Part shown: in pieces, positions 25,910 through 32,355 of the stretch
Position numbering within the stretch: the stretch's first letter is position 1
Layout: every line of letters starts with the position of its first letter
NCBI GenBank assembly: GCA_964423925.1
Contig: CAYRGQ010000034.1
Coordinates: 1 to 32,355, forward strand
DNA length: 32,355 nucleotides
From: CAYRGQ01 sp964423925
Lineage (GTDB): Bacteria; Bacteroidota; Bacteroidia; Sphingobacteriales; Sphingobacteriaceae
Direction: 5' to 3'
Translations under genes and position numbers: made by a program
The notes under the pieces: generated by a model
What the model was told of the DNA's origin: nothing
Seen by the model: the letters and a program-made list of their open reading frames with translations, nothing else
Database searches by the model: none

Positions 25910-25914
25910 CCTCC
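25910..25914 (-). promoter_or_regulatory. Shine-Dalgarno site deciding a GTG start
   Basis: GGAGG lies 5 nt ahead of the GTG at 25904; no in-frame ATG is available nearby. This supports a non-ATG start for the second tube gene. Confidence 0.65.
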
Positions 25915-25934
25915 GTCCATCTTAACTTCCCGTA

Positions 25935-26384
25935 TTAGCCGTTACTGATTGTGATGCCTTCGTGCGCCACTTCCAGTGTTTCGACCGCGACTTCGTTTCC
26001 GTCAGACTTGAGGTCAGTGCCTGTAACTTTCGTGGGCCAGGCGTTATTCAACGTCCAGGTCATCGTGGGATTTCCCTCCTCATCAAGCAAACTGATTACC
26101 ACCGTCTTGCGCTCAATCGTATTCAACTTAATGGCATTAAACCAATCCCAGAACGTATTGTCGCCTTTGAAAACTCCCTTTTTGAGGGTAATGTTACTCG
26201 ACTTTTTGATGCCCGGCATTTTTATCGTCGAAAATTCCGGACTGTTGCCGTGCCGGTACTCAATTACTTGTGCTTCGATATCGAGACCTGATACTTCCTG
26301 AAACGATACTTCCTGGTCCGCTATGCTGACGCGAAAATAAAATTTCGGCAAAGGCCATACGGTATCTTGTGCTTCTCCTGCCAT
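25935..26384 (-). CDS. Inner tube protein 1 (Afp1-like)
   Basis: A 149-aa tube protein, the likely main polymer of the inner tube. Motifs: WPLPKFYFRVSIADQEV (about 10-26), FQEVSGLDIEAQVIEYRHG (about 28-46), KKGVFKGDNTFWDWF and LDEEGNPTMTWTLNNAWP. These match the Hcp-like tube fold shared with Afp1. It follows the sheath gene after 44 nt and precedes tube 2 by 30 nt. The start is AT-rich with no clear Shine-Dalgarno site, as is usual in Bacteroidota. Confidence 0.93.
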   Translation of the reverse strand: MAGEAQDTVWPLPKFYFRVSIADQEVSFQEVSGLDIEAQVIEYRHGNSPEFSTIKMPGIKKSSNITLKKGVFKGDNTFWDWFNAIKLNTIERKTVVISLLDEEGNPTMTWTLNNAWPTKVTGTDLKSDGNEVAVETLEVAHEGITISNG

Positions 26385-26428
26385 GATATTTTAGTGTTTA
26401 TGTTGAACTATTGTTAAAAAATGATGGA

Positions 26429-27958
26429 TTAGCTTTCCTGCATCTGTTGCTGGAACGTAATCTCAATAAATTCTGCTGGGCGCACGACGGCAATGCGTAC
26501 AGTGACGCGCATTATTCCTTCCAACACATCGTTGGGGGTCATCGTCTCGCCTAGCCCTACGCTAACGTTAAAGGCTTCCTCGGGTGTGGCTCCGGCCAAA
26601 CCTCCACGCTTCCAAATACCGGTTAGGAAATTTGCGATCATGCTCCGGACATTGACCCAGGTATTCGCCGTGTTAGCTTCGAAGACGTAGGCTCTCGCGG
26701 CATTCTTAATGGATTCTTCCAACATGATTACCGTTCGGCGTACGTTGACGTAGCGCCAATCCAGTGAGTTTCCGTCGAGCGTACGCGCACCCCACACCTT
26801 AACACCCTCACCCACAAACGAACGAATGGCATTGACGGCTTTCCCACTGAGCGGCACGTTAAGTTCTTCCTGTTGTGCATTAGAAATATTGGTTGCGGGA
26901 CTTACCACGCCTACCAAACCCACATTGGCCGGGGCTTTCCAGACGCCCTTCGTGTTATCGACCATCGCGTATACACCTGCGATGGCTGCGGAGGGTGGAA
27001 GCGTATTCAACCGATCTTTTATTACCTTGAGTATCTCGCGGTATGTATTGCTCACTTGGAACAGTACCTTATGTACTGAAGCGCTCTGCTGGGATCCAGC
27101 CCCATCATCGGTGGCTGCGGTCTCATCACCGCCTTCTTCACCCTCGTTGCCTGACTTTTTAGACTTGCCGGTTGATGGCGCAATGGCTGCAATCAGCCCT
27201 TTTAACTCGTCGTTCGATTTGCCGGCGTCAAGCTCCTGCTCCAACACGGACCGCAGTTCGGCCGGGTTCTCCAAATTGGCGAAGGAAAGATCTCCATCTT
27301 GAATAATCGAGGTATTCAACCAAGGATAGTAGGCTGCACCGAAATCCAGAAAATTGCTCGTGATGCCCTCGCGGAATTCTTTTACATCGTTTTCAGCACC
27401 AGTAGGTACATCCAGAATGGCAAACCGCGAACGGGTGTCATAGCCACAGTGGTTCAGTGCTGCATTTTGGACGTCAAGACAGTCGTTCCATGGCAAATTG
27501 ACCGCTTCAGGAACCACGACCAACGTAGGCTCCATCTCACTCACTAACTGCTCGATACCCGCCGTAAAGCGATTTTTGTCCAAGTCGGTATCGTAATCGC
27601 CAACAGAAACGATGTAACATGGTCCACCTCCGTTTGCAAAAAACAAGACCATGTTGTAGTAGAGCGTGTAAGTCCGCGATGGTTCAAGTGTATAGCGCGA
27701 GTCGCCAATCACTAAGTCAGCATCACCTTCGTCGGCTGTCTTCAACTGGAACTTAGGCGTGGGAGCACCACCAAAAAAAGCCTGGTACTCCGCCATTGAA
27801 GAGATTCTCCATGGTTTGCGGTCTAGGGACTTGTTACCGTTTGCCGCCTTCTCGGTGTACCCGATAAAGGCAGGTACCGCAGTGGGTACTTCCACCACGG
27901 AATTGGGGAATGCGCTTTTCTCGACGACATAAACCCCGGGGGTTTTCATAATAGACAT
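26429..27958 (-). CDS. Contractile sheath protein (single copy)
   Basis: This 509-aa sheath protein drives contraction. The N-terminus MSIMKTPGVYVVEKSAFP (sheath handshake arm) and the C-terminal GIMRVTVRIAVVRPAEFIEI with FQQQMQES are the usual linking strands. The core includes WGARTLDGNSLDWRYVNVRR near the end. Between residues 263 and 293 lies a low-complexity stretch of K, G, E, D, S and T residues (SGNEGEEGGDETAATDDGAG), probably a flexible surface loop. Afp has three sheath genes, while here only one is present, as in simpler systems. The gene starts 11 nt after the 232-aa gene. Confidence 0.95.
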   Translation of the reverse strand: MSIMKTPGVYVVEKSAFPNSVVEVPTAVPAFIGYTEKAANGNKSLDRKPWRISSMAEYQAFFGGAPTPKFQLKTADEGDADLVIGDSRYTLEPSRTYTLYYNMVLFFANGGGPCYIVSVGDYDTDLDKNRFTAGIEQLVSEMEPTLVVVPEAVNLPWNDCLDVQNAALNHCGYDTRSRFAILDVPTGAENDVKEFREGITSNFLDFGAAYYPWLNTSIIQDGDLSFANLENPAELRSVLEQELDAGKSNDELKGLIAAIAPSTGKSKKSGNEGEEGGDETAATDDGAGSQQSASVHKVLFQVSNTYREILKVIKDRLNTLPPSAAIAGVYAMVDNTKGVWKAPANVGLVGVVSPATNISNAQQEELNVPLSGKAVNAIRSFVGEGVKVWGARTLDGNSLDWRYVNVRRTVIMLEESIKNAARAYVFEANTANTWVNVRSMIANFLTGIWKRGGLAGATPEEAFNVSVGLGETMTPNDVLEGIMRVTVRIAVVRPAEFIEITFQQQMQES

Positions 27959-27969
27959 ATCATTATTAT

Positions 27970-28668
27970 TTAGCAGTTACAATAGCAAGTAATCGTATTG
28001 GAATGGTAGATAGAATTCGACGTAGGGCTCGGATGATCCAGGTGGCGGACCAATAACGGCGTACCTTCGTCGTCCTTCCAAAGCCGTACACGATACGGAT
28101 AATAGGCCTTGAGTGGGACGGAAACCGCTGAAACAAAGCGTACCGCCGTGCGACCGTCCGCGAAATCAACTTCGCCTTCCCGGTTGAAGGCCAACATCCC
28201 CGATTCATCTGTGACGATAAGCGACTCCAAATCATGCAAGTCGCGTGGAAACGCAAGATATTCCCAATGCCGCTCACCCGAGGCGAAACTCAAGGTCAGC
28301 GCCTGTACGGCATCGGTAGGCTGGAAACAAAATGACAACAAAGACCATATCCCATCTTTGGCAACGGGCGTCAGCGACGTACCGTCGAAACCTTCCAACT
28401 GCGCGTCGGGCGATGTCACTTGATAAAACAGCGCTGAGGTCGGTTTGACCCGAAAACGTAAGTCGACGAGTATATCCGCATTCTGGGGGGAGCGCTCAGG
28501 AGCGATTAGAGTCCAAACATTTGTTCCTTGACGCTTCCACGCTAAGTGATATTTAAGAAATGCGTGCTGCGTTTCGGGTAATGGCTCGATCGCAATCGGA
28601 CAAGGCGCTTCCCCGAAAAAAGCGTGCTGTACCTGAAGTTTATGGCTAATTCGATAACGTTCCACCAT
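27970..28668 (-). CDS. Uncharacterised 232-aa eCIS-associated protein
   Basis: This protein sits between the DUF4255 cap gene (12 nt after it) and the sheath gene (11 nt before it). It appears soluble and beta-rich (LVDLRFRVKPTSALFYQV, then WSLLSFCFQPTDAVQALTLS), with no signal peptide or membrane helix. The C-terminal tail ends in an unusual cysteine run, TITCYCNC. I do not recognise the family, though similar-sized genes occur at this spot in Bacteroidota loci. Because it lies beside the cap and sheath, a cap-adaptor or sheath-end function is plausible. The AlgoCIS particle is described as having extra cap and plug components, which makes such a role reasonable but untested here. Confidence 0.65.
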   Translation of the reverse strand: MVERYRISHKLQVQHAFFGEAPCPIAIEPLPETQHAFLKYHLAWKRQGTNVWTLIAPERSPQNADILVDLRFRVKPTSALFYQVTSPDAQLEGFDGTSLTPVAKDGIWSLLSFCFQPTDAVQALTLSFASGERHWEYLAFPRDLHDLESLIVTDESGMLAFNREGEVDFADGRTAVRFVSAVSVPLKAYYPYRVRLWKDDEGTPLLVRHLDHPSPTSNSIYHSNTITCYCNC

Positions 28669-28680
28669 TTTTGGCTTTTC

Positions 28681-29229
28681 CTACGATGATGAGACACTTG
28701 TATCCTGCGCACCTATCCCTGCCGCAACGTTAGCGACCTCGCCGTCCTCTACCGTAATCATCCGCATCTGGCACAGCACGGAGGGGTGGTAGGGCGTGTC
28801 GAGCATGCTCCAGAGGCTTGCCTGGTCGGAGTATGACATATTAATGGGTTCAATCGCGTACTTCTTCGAAGTGGAAGGTACGGTTAGCATGGTATTTCGC
28901 TGCAAGAAGGTTAATATGCCGGACAGAATTTGAACGGATTCGGCATATTGCTTGTCTTTAAACAACACAGCCACGAGGAAATGTAGACTAATTTGCCACT
29001 TGGGAGCCTTGCCGACATGGCGATTCTCTGCGCTTTGCCTCTCGAAGCGAATACCGCCTGAGTTGTCCTTTTCGAAACCAACGACGCTGACGCACACTCG
29101 GTTGGGCAAATCCGTCCCCAAGTCGCCGAATACGGGCGCTAAGAAGACAATGTCCCGACTCAATTGATACGAATAACGCAAATGATCGTTCAGTTGCTGA
29201 ACGAGCGACTTCAGGGCTGGATAGATCAT
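28681..29229 (-). CDS. Tail terminator/cap protein, DUF4255 (Afp16-like)
   Basis: A 182-aa protein with the DUF4255 (Pvc16 N-terminal) pattern: MIYPALKSLVQQLNDHL at the start, then DLPNRVCVSVVGFEKD and WQISLHFLVAVLFKDKQY, and IEPINMSYSDQASLWSML near the end. It caps the distal end of tube and sheath in Afp-type particles. It is the first structural gene of the operon, 68 nt beyond the regulator-like gene. Length is typical. Confidence 0.92.
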   Translation of the reverse strand: MIYPALKSLVQQLNDHLRYSYQLSRDIVFLAPVFGDLGTDLPNRVCVSVVGFEKDNSGGIRFERQSAENRHVGKAPKWQISLHFLVAVLFKDKQYAESVQILSGILTFLQRNTMLTVPSTSKKYAIEPINMSYSDQASLWSMLDTPYHPSVLCQMRMITVEDGEVANVAAGIGAQDTSVSSS

Positions 29230-29297
29230 CGGTCTAAGTGCAAAAAAAGGATTCCCAGGTAAATGATGCCATAAAAGTATCGACTGATGGCGAAATT

Positions 29298-29687
29298 TTA
29301 CTTCGCCATCGAAACGAGCTGCATCTTGACCAAGATATCATCCAACTTTTTGCGGTCCGCACTATCCAGTTGGCACGAGACCCGTGCCGCCACGTCCATC
29401 ATGAATTCAAGTTCCTGCCGCGACAGAAAGAACGACCGGATCGAAAAATTCTTGTTTTCATAAAAATAGGATTTCCGAGACGTGCAATATCCGATGGGCG
29501 CATGAATACCCAGGAAGGCATCATCGCGCATATCTCGTAGATCGAGTTGGATGGTACGACGCGTTACACGAAAGGCCAGTTGCTTTCTGCATTCCTCTAC
29601 AATCGTCGAGGTCTTGACGAAATCCTGATTTGACAGCAATTGGTGTATTAAACGGTACCTTGCTATAGCAAACTTGTTGATCGGCAT
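29298..29687 (-). CDS. WYL-type regulator-like protein without the WYL domain
   Basis: The 129-aa protein has the N-terminal layout of Bacteroidota WYL-family regulators: MPINKFAIARYRLIHQLL, a winged-helix DNA-binding part with VTRRTIQLDLRDMRDD (about 41-56), and the linker PIGYCTSRKSYFYENKNFSI. It ends after the linker helix (RKKLDDILVKMQ), where full-length relatives (about 300 aa or more) would start the ligand-sensing WYL domain. No continuation is visible in the next 68 nt, so it is naturally short or truncated. It lies on the same strand directly ahead of the DUF4255 gene and may control or be cotranscribed with the injection operon. The function is inferred from position. Confidence 0.75.
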   Translation of the reverse strand: MPINKFAIARYRLIHQLLSNQDFVKTSTIVEECRKQLAFRVTRRTIQLDLRDMRDDAFLGIHAPIGYCTSRKSYFYENKNFSIRSFFLSRQELEFMMDVAARVSCQLDSADRKKLDDILVKMQLVSMAK

Positions 29688-29746
29688 AAATAGTGGCCGG
29701 CCTAGCTTTCGCTTATGGGCAGGCAGGGTTTAGGTTGATGCTGGTG

Positions 29747-29754
29747 CGAAGATA
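29747..29754 (-). promoter_or_regulatory. Likely -7 element ahead of the regulator/injection operon
   Basis: The minus strand reads TATCTTCG, one mismatch from the Bacteroidota consensus TAnnTTTG, in the context TATCTTCGCACC that is common among Sphingobacteriia promoters. It is 60 nt ahead of the regulator ATG at 29687. No TTTG -33 box is seen. Confidence 0.35.
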
Positions 29755-30259
29755 GCGCAATCCCCCTACCCTAGCGCTGTGGCTTTTGTAAAAAAAAGCA
29801 CACAATCCCATGTTTTGACATCCTAAACCGGTAGTCAGAAATCGAACAGAGTATCGTGTAGTCTATGATCCGGAAAAACCCAAACGAGCGGTGACCTACT
29901 GGCTTGTGCCTGTCCATGTCCTGGACGCACCATATACGGGTGAGTGCCGCGTTCCCCCACTAATCCCGGGAAACGTTGATCCGAATCGACTTCTGACTCG
30001 GCTTCCGAGACGCTGTTTCCCGAAGTGGTAAACGAAATGGTCGCGAACAGCGAACTTGCACTCAGCATTTCAGCTCGTCGGAAGAAAAGAATTCCGGGCT
30101 GGATCCGAGCTTCGTCACCACCGAGCGCATAACGCTTTTTCCGCCGGATCAGCTCAGGGGATCGCTCAAGCGCTTATAGCGTTTCCTGCCTACGAAATTC
30201 CTGTACCGCATAACCGTTCTAAACTACGCGTTCCCTTCCTATTGTTCCCCAATATGTAG

Positions 30260-30267
30260 TATGTTTG
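30260..30267 (+). promoter_or_regulatory. Bacteroidota-type -7 element of the CDGSH gene
   Basis: TATGTTTG, a perfect TAnnTTTG match, 19 nt ahead of the ATG at 30287. The predicted leader is only about 13 nt. No clear -33 box. Confidence 0.45.
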
Positions 30268-30286
30268 GCTGCAAAAAGAATAAAAA

Positions 30287-30511
30287 ATGGCTAAAACTAG
30301 ACTTACGATTAACAACAACGGATCTGTAAAAATTGAAGGCGATTTCGAAATAGTTGACCGGAATGGCGACGAGTATGGCTTGCAGGGCCGAACGGTCGTT
30401 TCGATATGCCGTTGTGGACTTTCCCAAAACAAACCTTTCTGCGATGGATCGCACCGCGGACACTTTGAGCACGATGCGATTGCGTTCGACCTGCCTCCCA
30501 AAAAGGTGTAG
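30287..30511 (+). CDS. CDGSH-type iron-sulfur protein
   Basis: A 74-aa protein with a complete CDGSH signature, C41-x-C43...PFC52-DGS-H56 (CRCGLSQNKPFCDGSH), which binds a labile [2Fe-2S] cluster with three cysteines and one histidine. Proteins of this type act in iron-sulfur or redox metabolism; the exact role here is unknown. There is no signal peptide. It precedes RtcB on the same strand but 108 nt separate them, so co-transcription is possible but not assured. Confidence 0.93.
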   Translation: MAKTRLTINNNGSVKIEGDFEIVDRNGDEYGLQGRTVVSICRCGLSQNKPFCDGSHRGHFEHDAIAFDLPPKKV

Positions 30512-30619
30512 AACCCGCACACTCGGTGTCAACCGCAGGTTGGATCCTGTAGTTACAGCGGAAACCAATGTTTTAGGTGGCCGACCAAACTGGGCGGTCC
30601 CTTGTGGGTTATCATATTT

Positions 30620-32053
30620 ATGGAACACGACACATCGCATCCCATCAGCAGCGAAGAGTTAAAACAATTGGGGTTTACGCCGGGCCGTGCGTTCGGGATT
30701 GCTTTGGAAATCGCTAATGGGCAACACGGACAGACCCCGGAGGGCATAACGCTTCTACTGGACCAAGTACGCCAACGTCCTGAGGGCTTTATCGACAACC
30801 CCGTTTTCGGTCATCTGGCGTCCGCCCTGACCGAAGAAGTTCAACGAGACAAGCGTCAAATACGAGCGTTACCAGCGCAGGCACCTCCGTATACCGTATA
30901 TGGCACGGAATACATCGAGGCCGGTGCCAGGGAGCAAATGGATACCGCCATGCGCCTGCCCGTCACGGTGGCAGGCGCGCTTATGCCGGATGCCCACCAA
31001 GGCTATGGCCTGCCCATCGGAGGCGTACTGGCTACGGAGAATGCCGTCATCCCCTACGGGGTTGGCGTAGACATCGGCTGCCGGATGGCATTGTCAGTTT
31101 ATGACATCCCGGAGAAATATTTTAACGATCACCGGGGAGTTTTCCAACGGGAGCTTATCGCTCAAACACGCTTTGGGGCGGGCAAGGGATTTAACCCCCG
31201 TGAACGAGCCAACCATGACGTTCTGGACGATCCGCTATTCCACTCCTCCTCGTTGCTGTCCAACCTCAAGGACAAAGCATGGGAACAATTAGGGAGTTCT
31301 GGCGGAGGAAACCATTTCGTGGAGTTTGGCATGCTAGACCTGCATGAGGAAGATCCTGCGCTCGGCTTACGGAGAGGGCGGTATGTCGCATTCCTGTCGC
31401 ACTCTGGGTCGCGGGGGCTCGGTGCCACCATCGCTAACTATTTCACAAAGTTGGCCAAGGAGCTGTGTTCGCTCCCGCTGGAAGCGCAGAATTTGGCGTA
31501 CCTAAGTTTAGATAGCGAAGCGGGTCAAGCCTACTGGGCAGCGATGACCCTGGCCGGGCATTACGCATCGGCAAATCATGAGGTTATTCACCACAAGGTG
31601 GCCACTGCGCTAGGCGCCAACGTACTGGCGACGGTCGAAAACCACCACAACTTCGCCTGGAAGGAAAAGTGGAACGGACGGGACGTCATCGTCCACCGCA
31701 AGGGCGCCACACCCGCAGGAAAGGGTTTACTGGGCATCATTCCCGGCTCGATGACCGCTCCCGGCTTTCTGGTACGTGGCAAGGGCAACTCAGCGTCCCT
31801 TAATTCGGCTTCGCACGGCGCTGGCAGACAGATGAGCCGTCGCCAGGCCACCAAACACTTCAACCGCGCGGACATGCACGCCGTACTGAAACAACATGGC
31901 GTCACCTTACTCGGCGCTGGGTTTGACGAAGCGCCGATGGCCTACAAGGATATCCACGCTGTTATGAATGCGCAAACGGCGCTGGTCGCACCCTTGGCCA
32001 CGTTCACGCCCAAAATCGTGCGCATGGCGGACGATGGTAGCCGAGAAGACTAA
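30620..32053 (+). CDS. rtcB: RNA-splicing ligase RtcB
   Basis: A complete 477-aa RtcB, a GTP- and Mn2+-dependent ligase that joins 2',3'-cyclic phosphate or 3'-phosphate RNA ends to 5'-OH ends. Motifs: GVDIGC (metal ligands D151 and C154), GGGNHF (228-233), HSGSRG (261-266), HRKGATPAGKG and IPGSM, and SHGAGR with H399, the predicted guanylylated residue. All catalytic motifs look intact. The ATG at 30620 is chosen over a TTG at 30602, as it is the stronger codon and the preceding residues (WVIIF) are not conserved. A different RtcB paralogue ends at 323, about 30 kb away. Confidence 0.96.
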   Translation: MEHDTSHPISSEELKQLGFTPGRAFGIALEIANGQHGQTPEGITLLLDQVRQRPEGFIDNPVFGHLASALTEEVQRDKRQIRALPAQAPPYTVYGTEYIEAGAREQMDTAMRLPVTVAGALMPDAHQGYGLPIGGVLATENAVIPYGVGVDIGCRMALSVYDIPEKYFNDHRGVFQRELIAQTRFGAGKGFNPRERANHDVLDDPLFHSSSLLSNLKDKAWEQLGSSGGGNHFVEFGMLDLHEEDPALGLRRGRYVAFLSHSGSRGLGATIANYFTKLAKELCSLPLEAQNLAYLSLDSEAGQAYWAAMTLAGHYASANHEVIHHKVATALGANVLATVENHHNFAWKEKWNGRDVIVHRKGATPAGKGLLGIIPGSMTAPGFLVRGKGNSASLNSASHGAGRQMSRRQATKHFNRADMHAVLKQHGVTLLGAGFDEAPMAYKDIHAVMNAQTALVAPLATFTPKIVRMADDGSRED

Positions 32054-32086
32054 ACGCCTAGGAAAACTAAGCGGTGCCGTTTCATG

Positions 32087-32114
32087 TCTGGACGACGCAC
32101 GTAAAGCGTCCGGA
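32087..32114. terminator. Hairpin after RtcB, weak terminator candidate
   Basis: TCTGGACG (32087-32094) pairs with CGTCCGGA (32107-32114), eight pairs including one wobble. It lies 34 nt past the RtcB stop and before the convergent edge gene. There is no T-run. Confidence 0.3.
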
Positions 32115-32189
32115 TACACGCGGCTAGCCACGCCAATGCGCCTAGCAAACTGACGTGTTTCGCGGAGCACGTGATGTATGGATGCCGCG

Positions 32190-32355
32190 TCAGTCCGTGA
32201 GTTGCAAGGCGGATTTCACTGCATCATAATTATTAATATCCACATTCGCTAACGCCGAAGCTTCGACACCGCCTGGAATCAGTACATAGCGGAACTGGAT
32301 GGACCCAAAGCCAATGGACGCTGAGTTGTCATGCGTGTAACGGGTGATATATATA
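32190..32355 (-). CDS. C-terminal end of an unidentified protein (cut by window edge)
   Basis: The minus-strand frame entering from the right edge gives 54 residues before TGA at 32190-32192. It contains GSIQFRYVLIPGGVEASAL and ends NYDAVKSALQLTD. The composition is protein-like and the frame is open to the edge. I recognise no family with confidence; the RYVLIPGG segment and the NYDAVK end resemble tails of Bacteroidota proteins of unknown function. It converges with RtcB. Confidence 0.65.
   Translation of the reverse strand, partial: IYITRYTHDNSASIGFGSIQFRYVLIPGGVEASALANVDINNYDAVKSALQLTD

Larger units (their letters stand above)
29688..30286. other. Intergenic region between the divergent regulator and CDGSH genes
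   Basis: Divergent promoters are expected here; -7-like elements are listed at each end. A minus-strand frame (29835-30068, extendable without an ATG to about 30180) reads through with no known family, and a plus-strand frame overlaps it. Neither is supported as a gene. A short pyrimidine-rich run near 29780-29800 has an A-tract on the plus strand. Confidence 0.45.

Noticed and set aside
29835..30068. Minus-strand 77-codon frame between the divergent genes
   Set aside because: No known family, low-confidence start and an equally open overlapping frame on the plus strand. It may be a remnant but is not supportable.
1..32355. CRISPR arrays, tRNA or rRNA genes, transposases or integrases
   Set aside because: Read for on both strands; no regular repeat-spacer pattern, no tRNA-like cloverleaf and no transposase or integrase motif was seen in any frame.

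Overview
The window (about 32 kb, one 100-base N run) looks like chromosome from a member of the Bacteroidota, probably a Sphingobacteriia-type organism. The reasons are short -7 promoter elements of the form TAnnTTTG ahead of several genes, sparse Shine-Dalgarno sites, a PQQ dehydrogenase lipoprotein and a TIM-barrel lipoprotein of types common in that phylum, a DUF5908 micro-gene, and contractile-injection genes of the Bacteroidota layout. The taxon is an inference; no rRNA or tRNA gene is present.

The centre is one tightly packed 17-gene minus-strand operon, from about 29229 down to 7204, encoding a contractile injection system of the Afp/PVC/MAC (eCIS, or T6SS subtype iv) lineage. In transcription order: DUF4255 cap protein; unknown 232-aa protein; single sheath; two inner-tube proteins; DUF5908 (53 aa, very short); LysM baseplate hub protein; VgrG-like spike; PAAR tip; gp25 wedge; Afp11-like baseplate J protein; unknown 250-aa protein; Afp12-like wedge protein; tape-measure protein; unknown 1225-aa protein; AAA+ ATPase (Afp15-like); and a secreted protein with three C-terminal membrane helices. 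Ahead of it, same strand, is a short WYL-regulator-like protein that lacks the WYL domain. Beyond the operon end, with its own likely promoter, is a 496-aa protein with a beta/gamma-crystallin-like N-terminus and a hydrophobic centre, a candidate cargo. No toxin, receptor-binding fibre or DUF4157 protein was recognised.

Left of the locus (1-4637) are ordinary metabolic genes: the 3' end of an RtcB-family gene, a D-threonine aldolase/D-serine dehydratase-like enzyme, a sugar-isomerase-like lipoprotein broken by the assembly gap, and a PQQ dehydrogenase lipoprotein with an inserted cytochrome c domain. Right of it (30287-32355) are a CDGSH iron-sulfur protein, a complete second RtcB RNA ligase, and the C-terminal end of an unidentified gene.

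The strongest leads for undescribed biology are the putative membrane anchor closing the operon, the giant 1225-aa protein, the crystallin-like protein downstream, and the WYL-less regulator upstream. Together they suggest a contractile injection system that may be tethered to the cell's own membrane rather than released, but this is inference from sequence alone.
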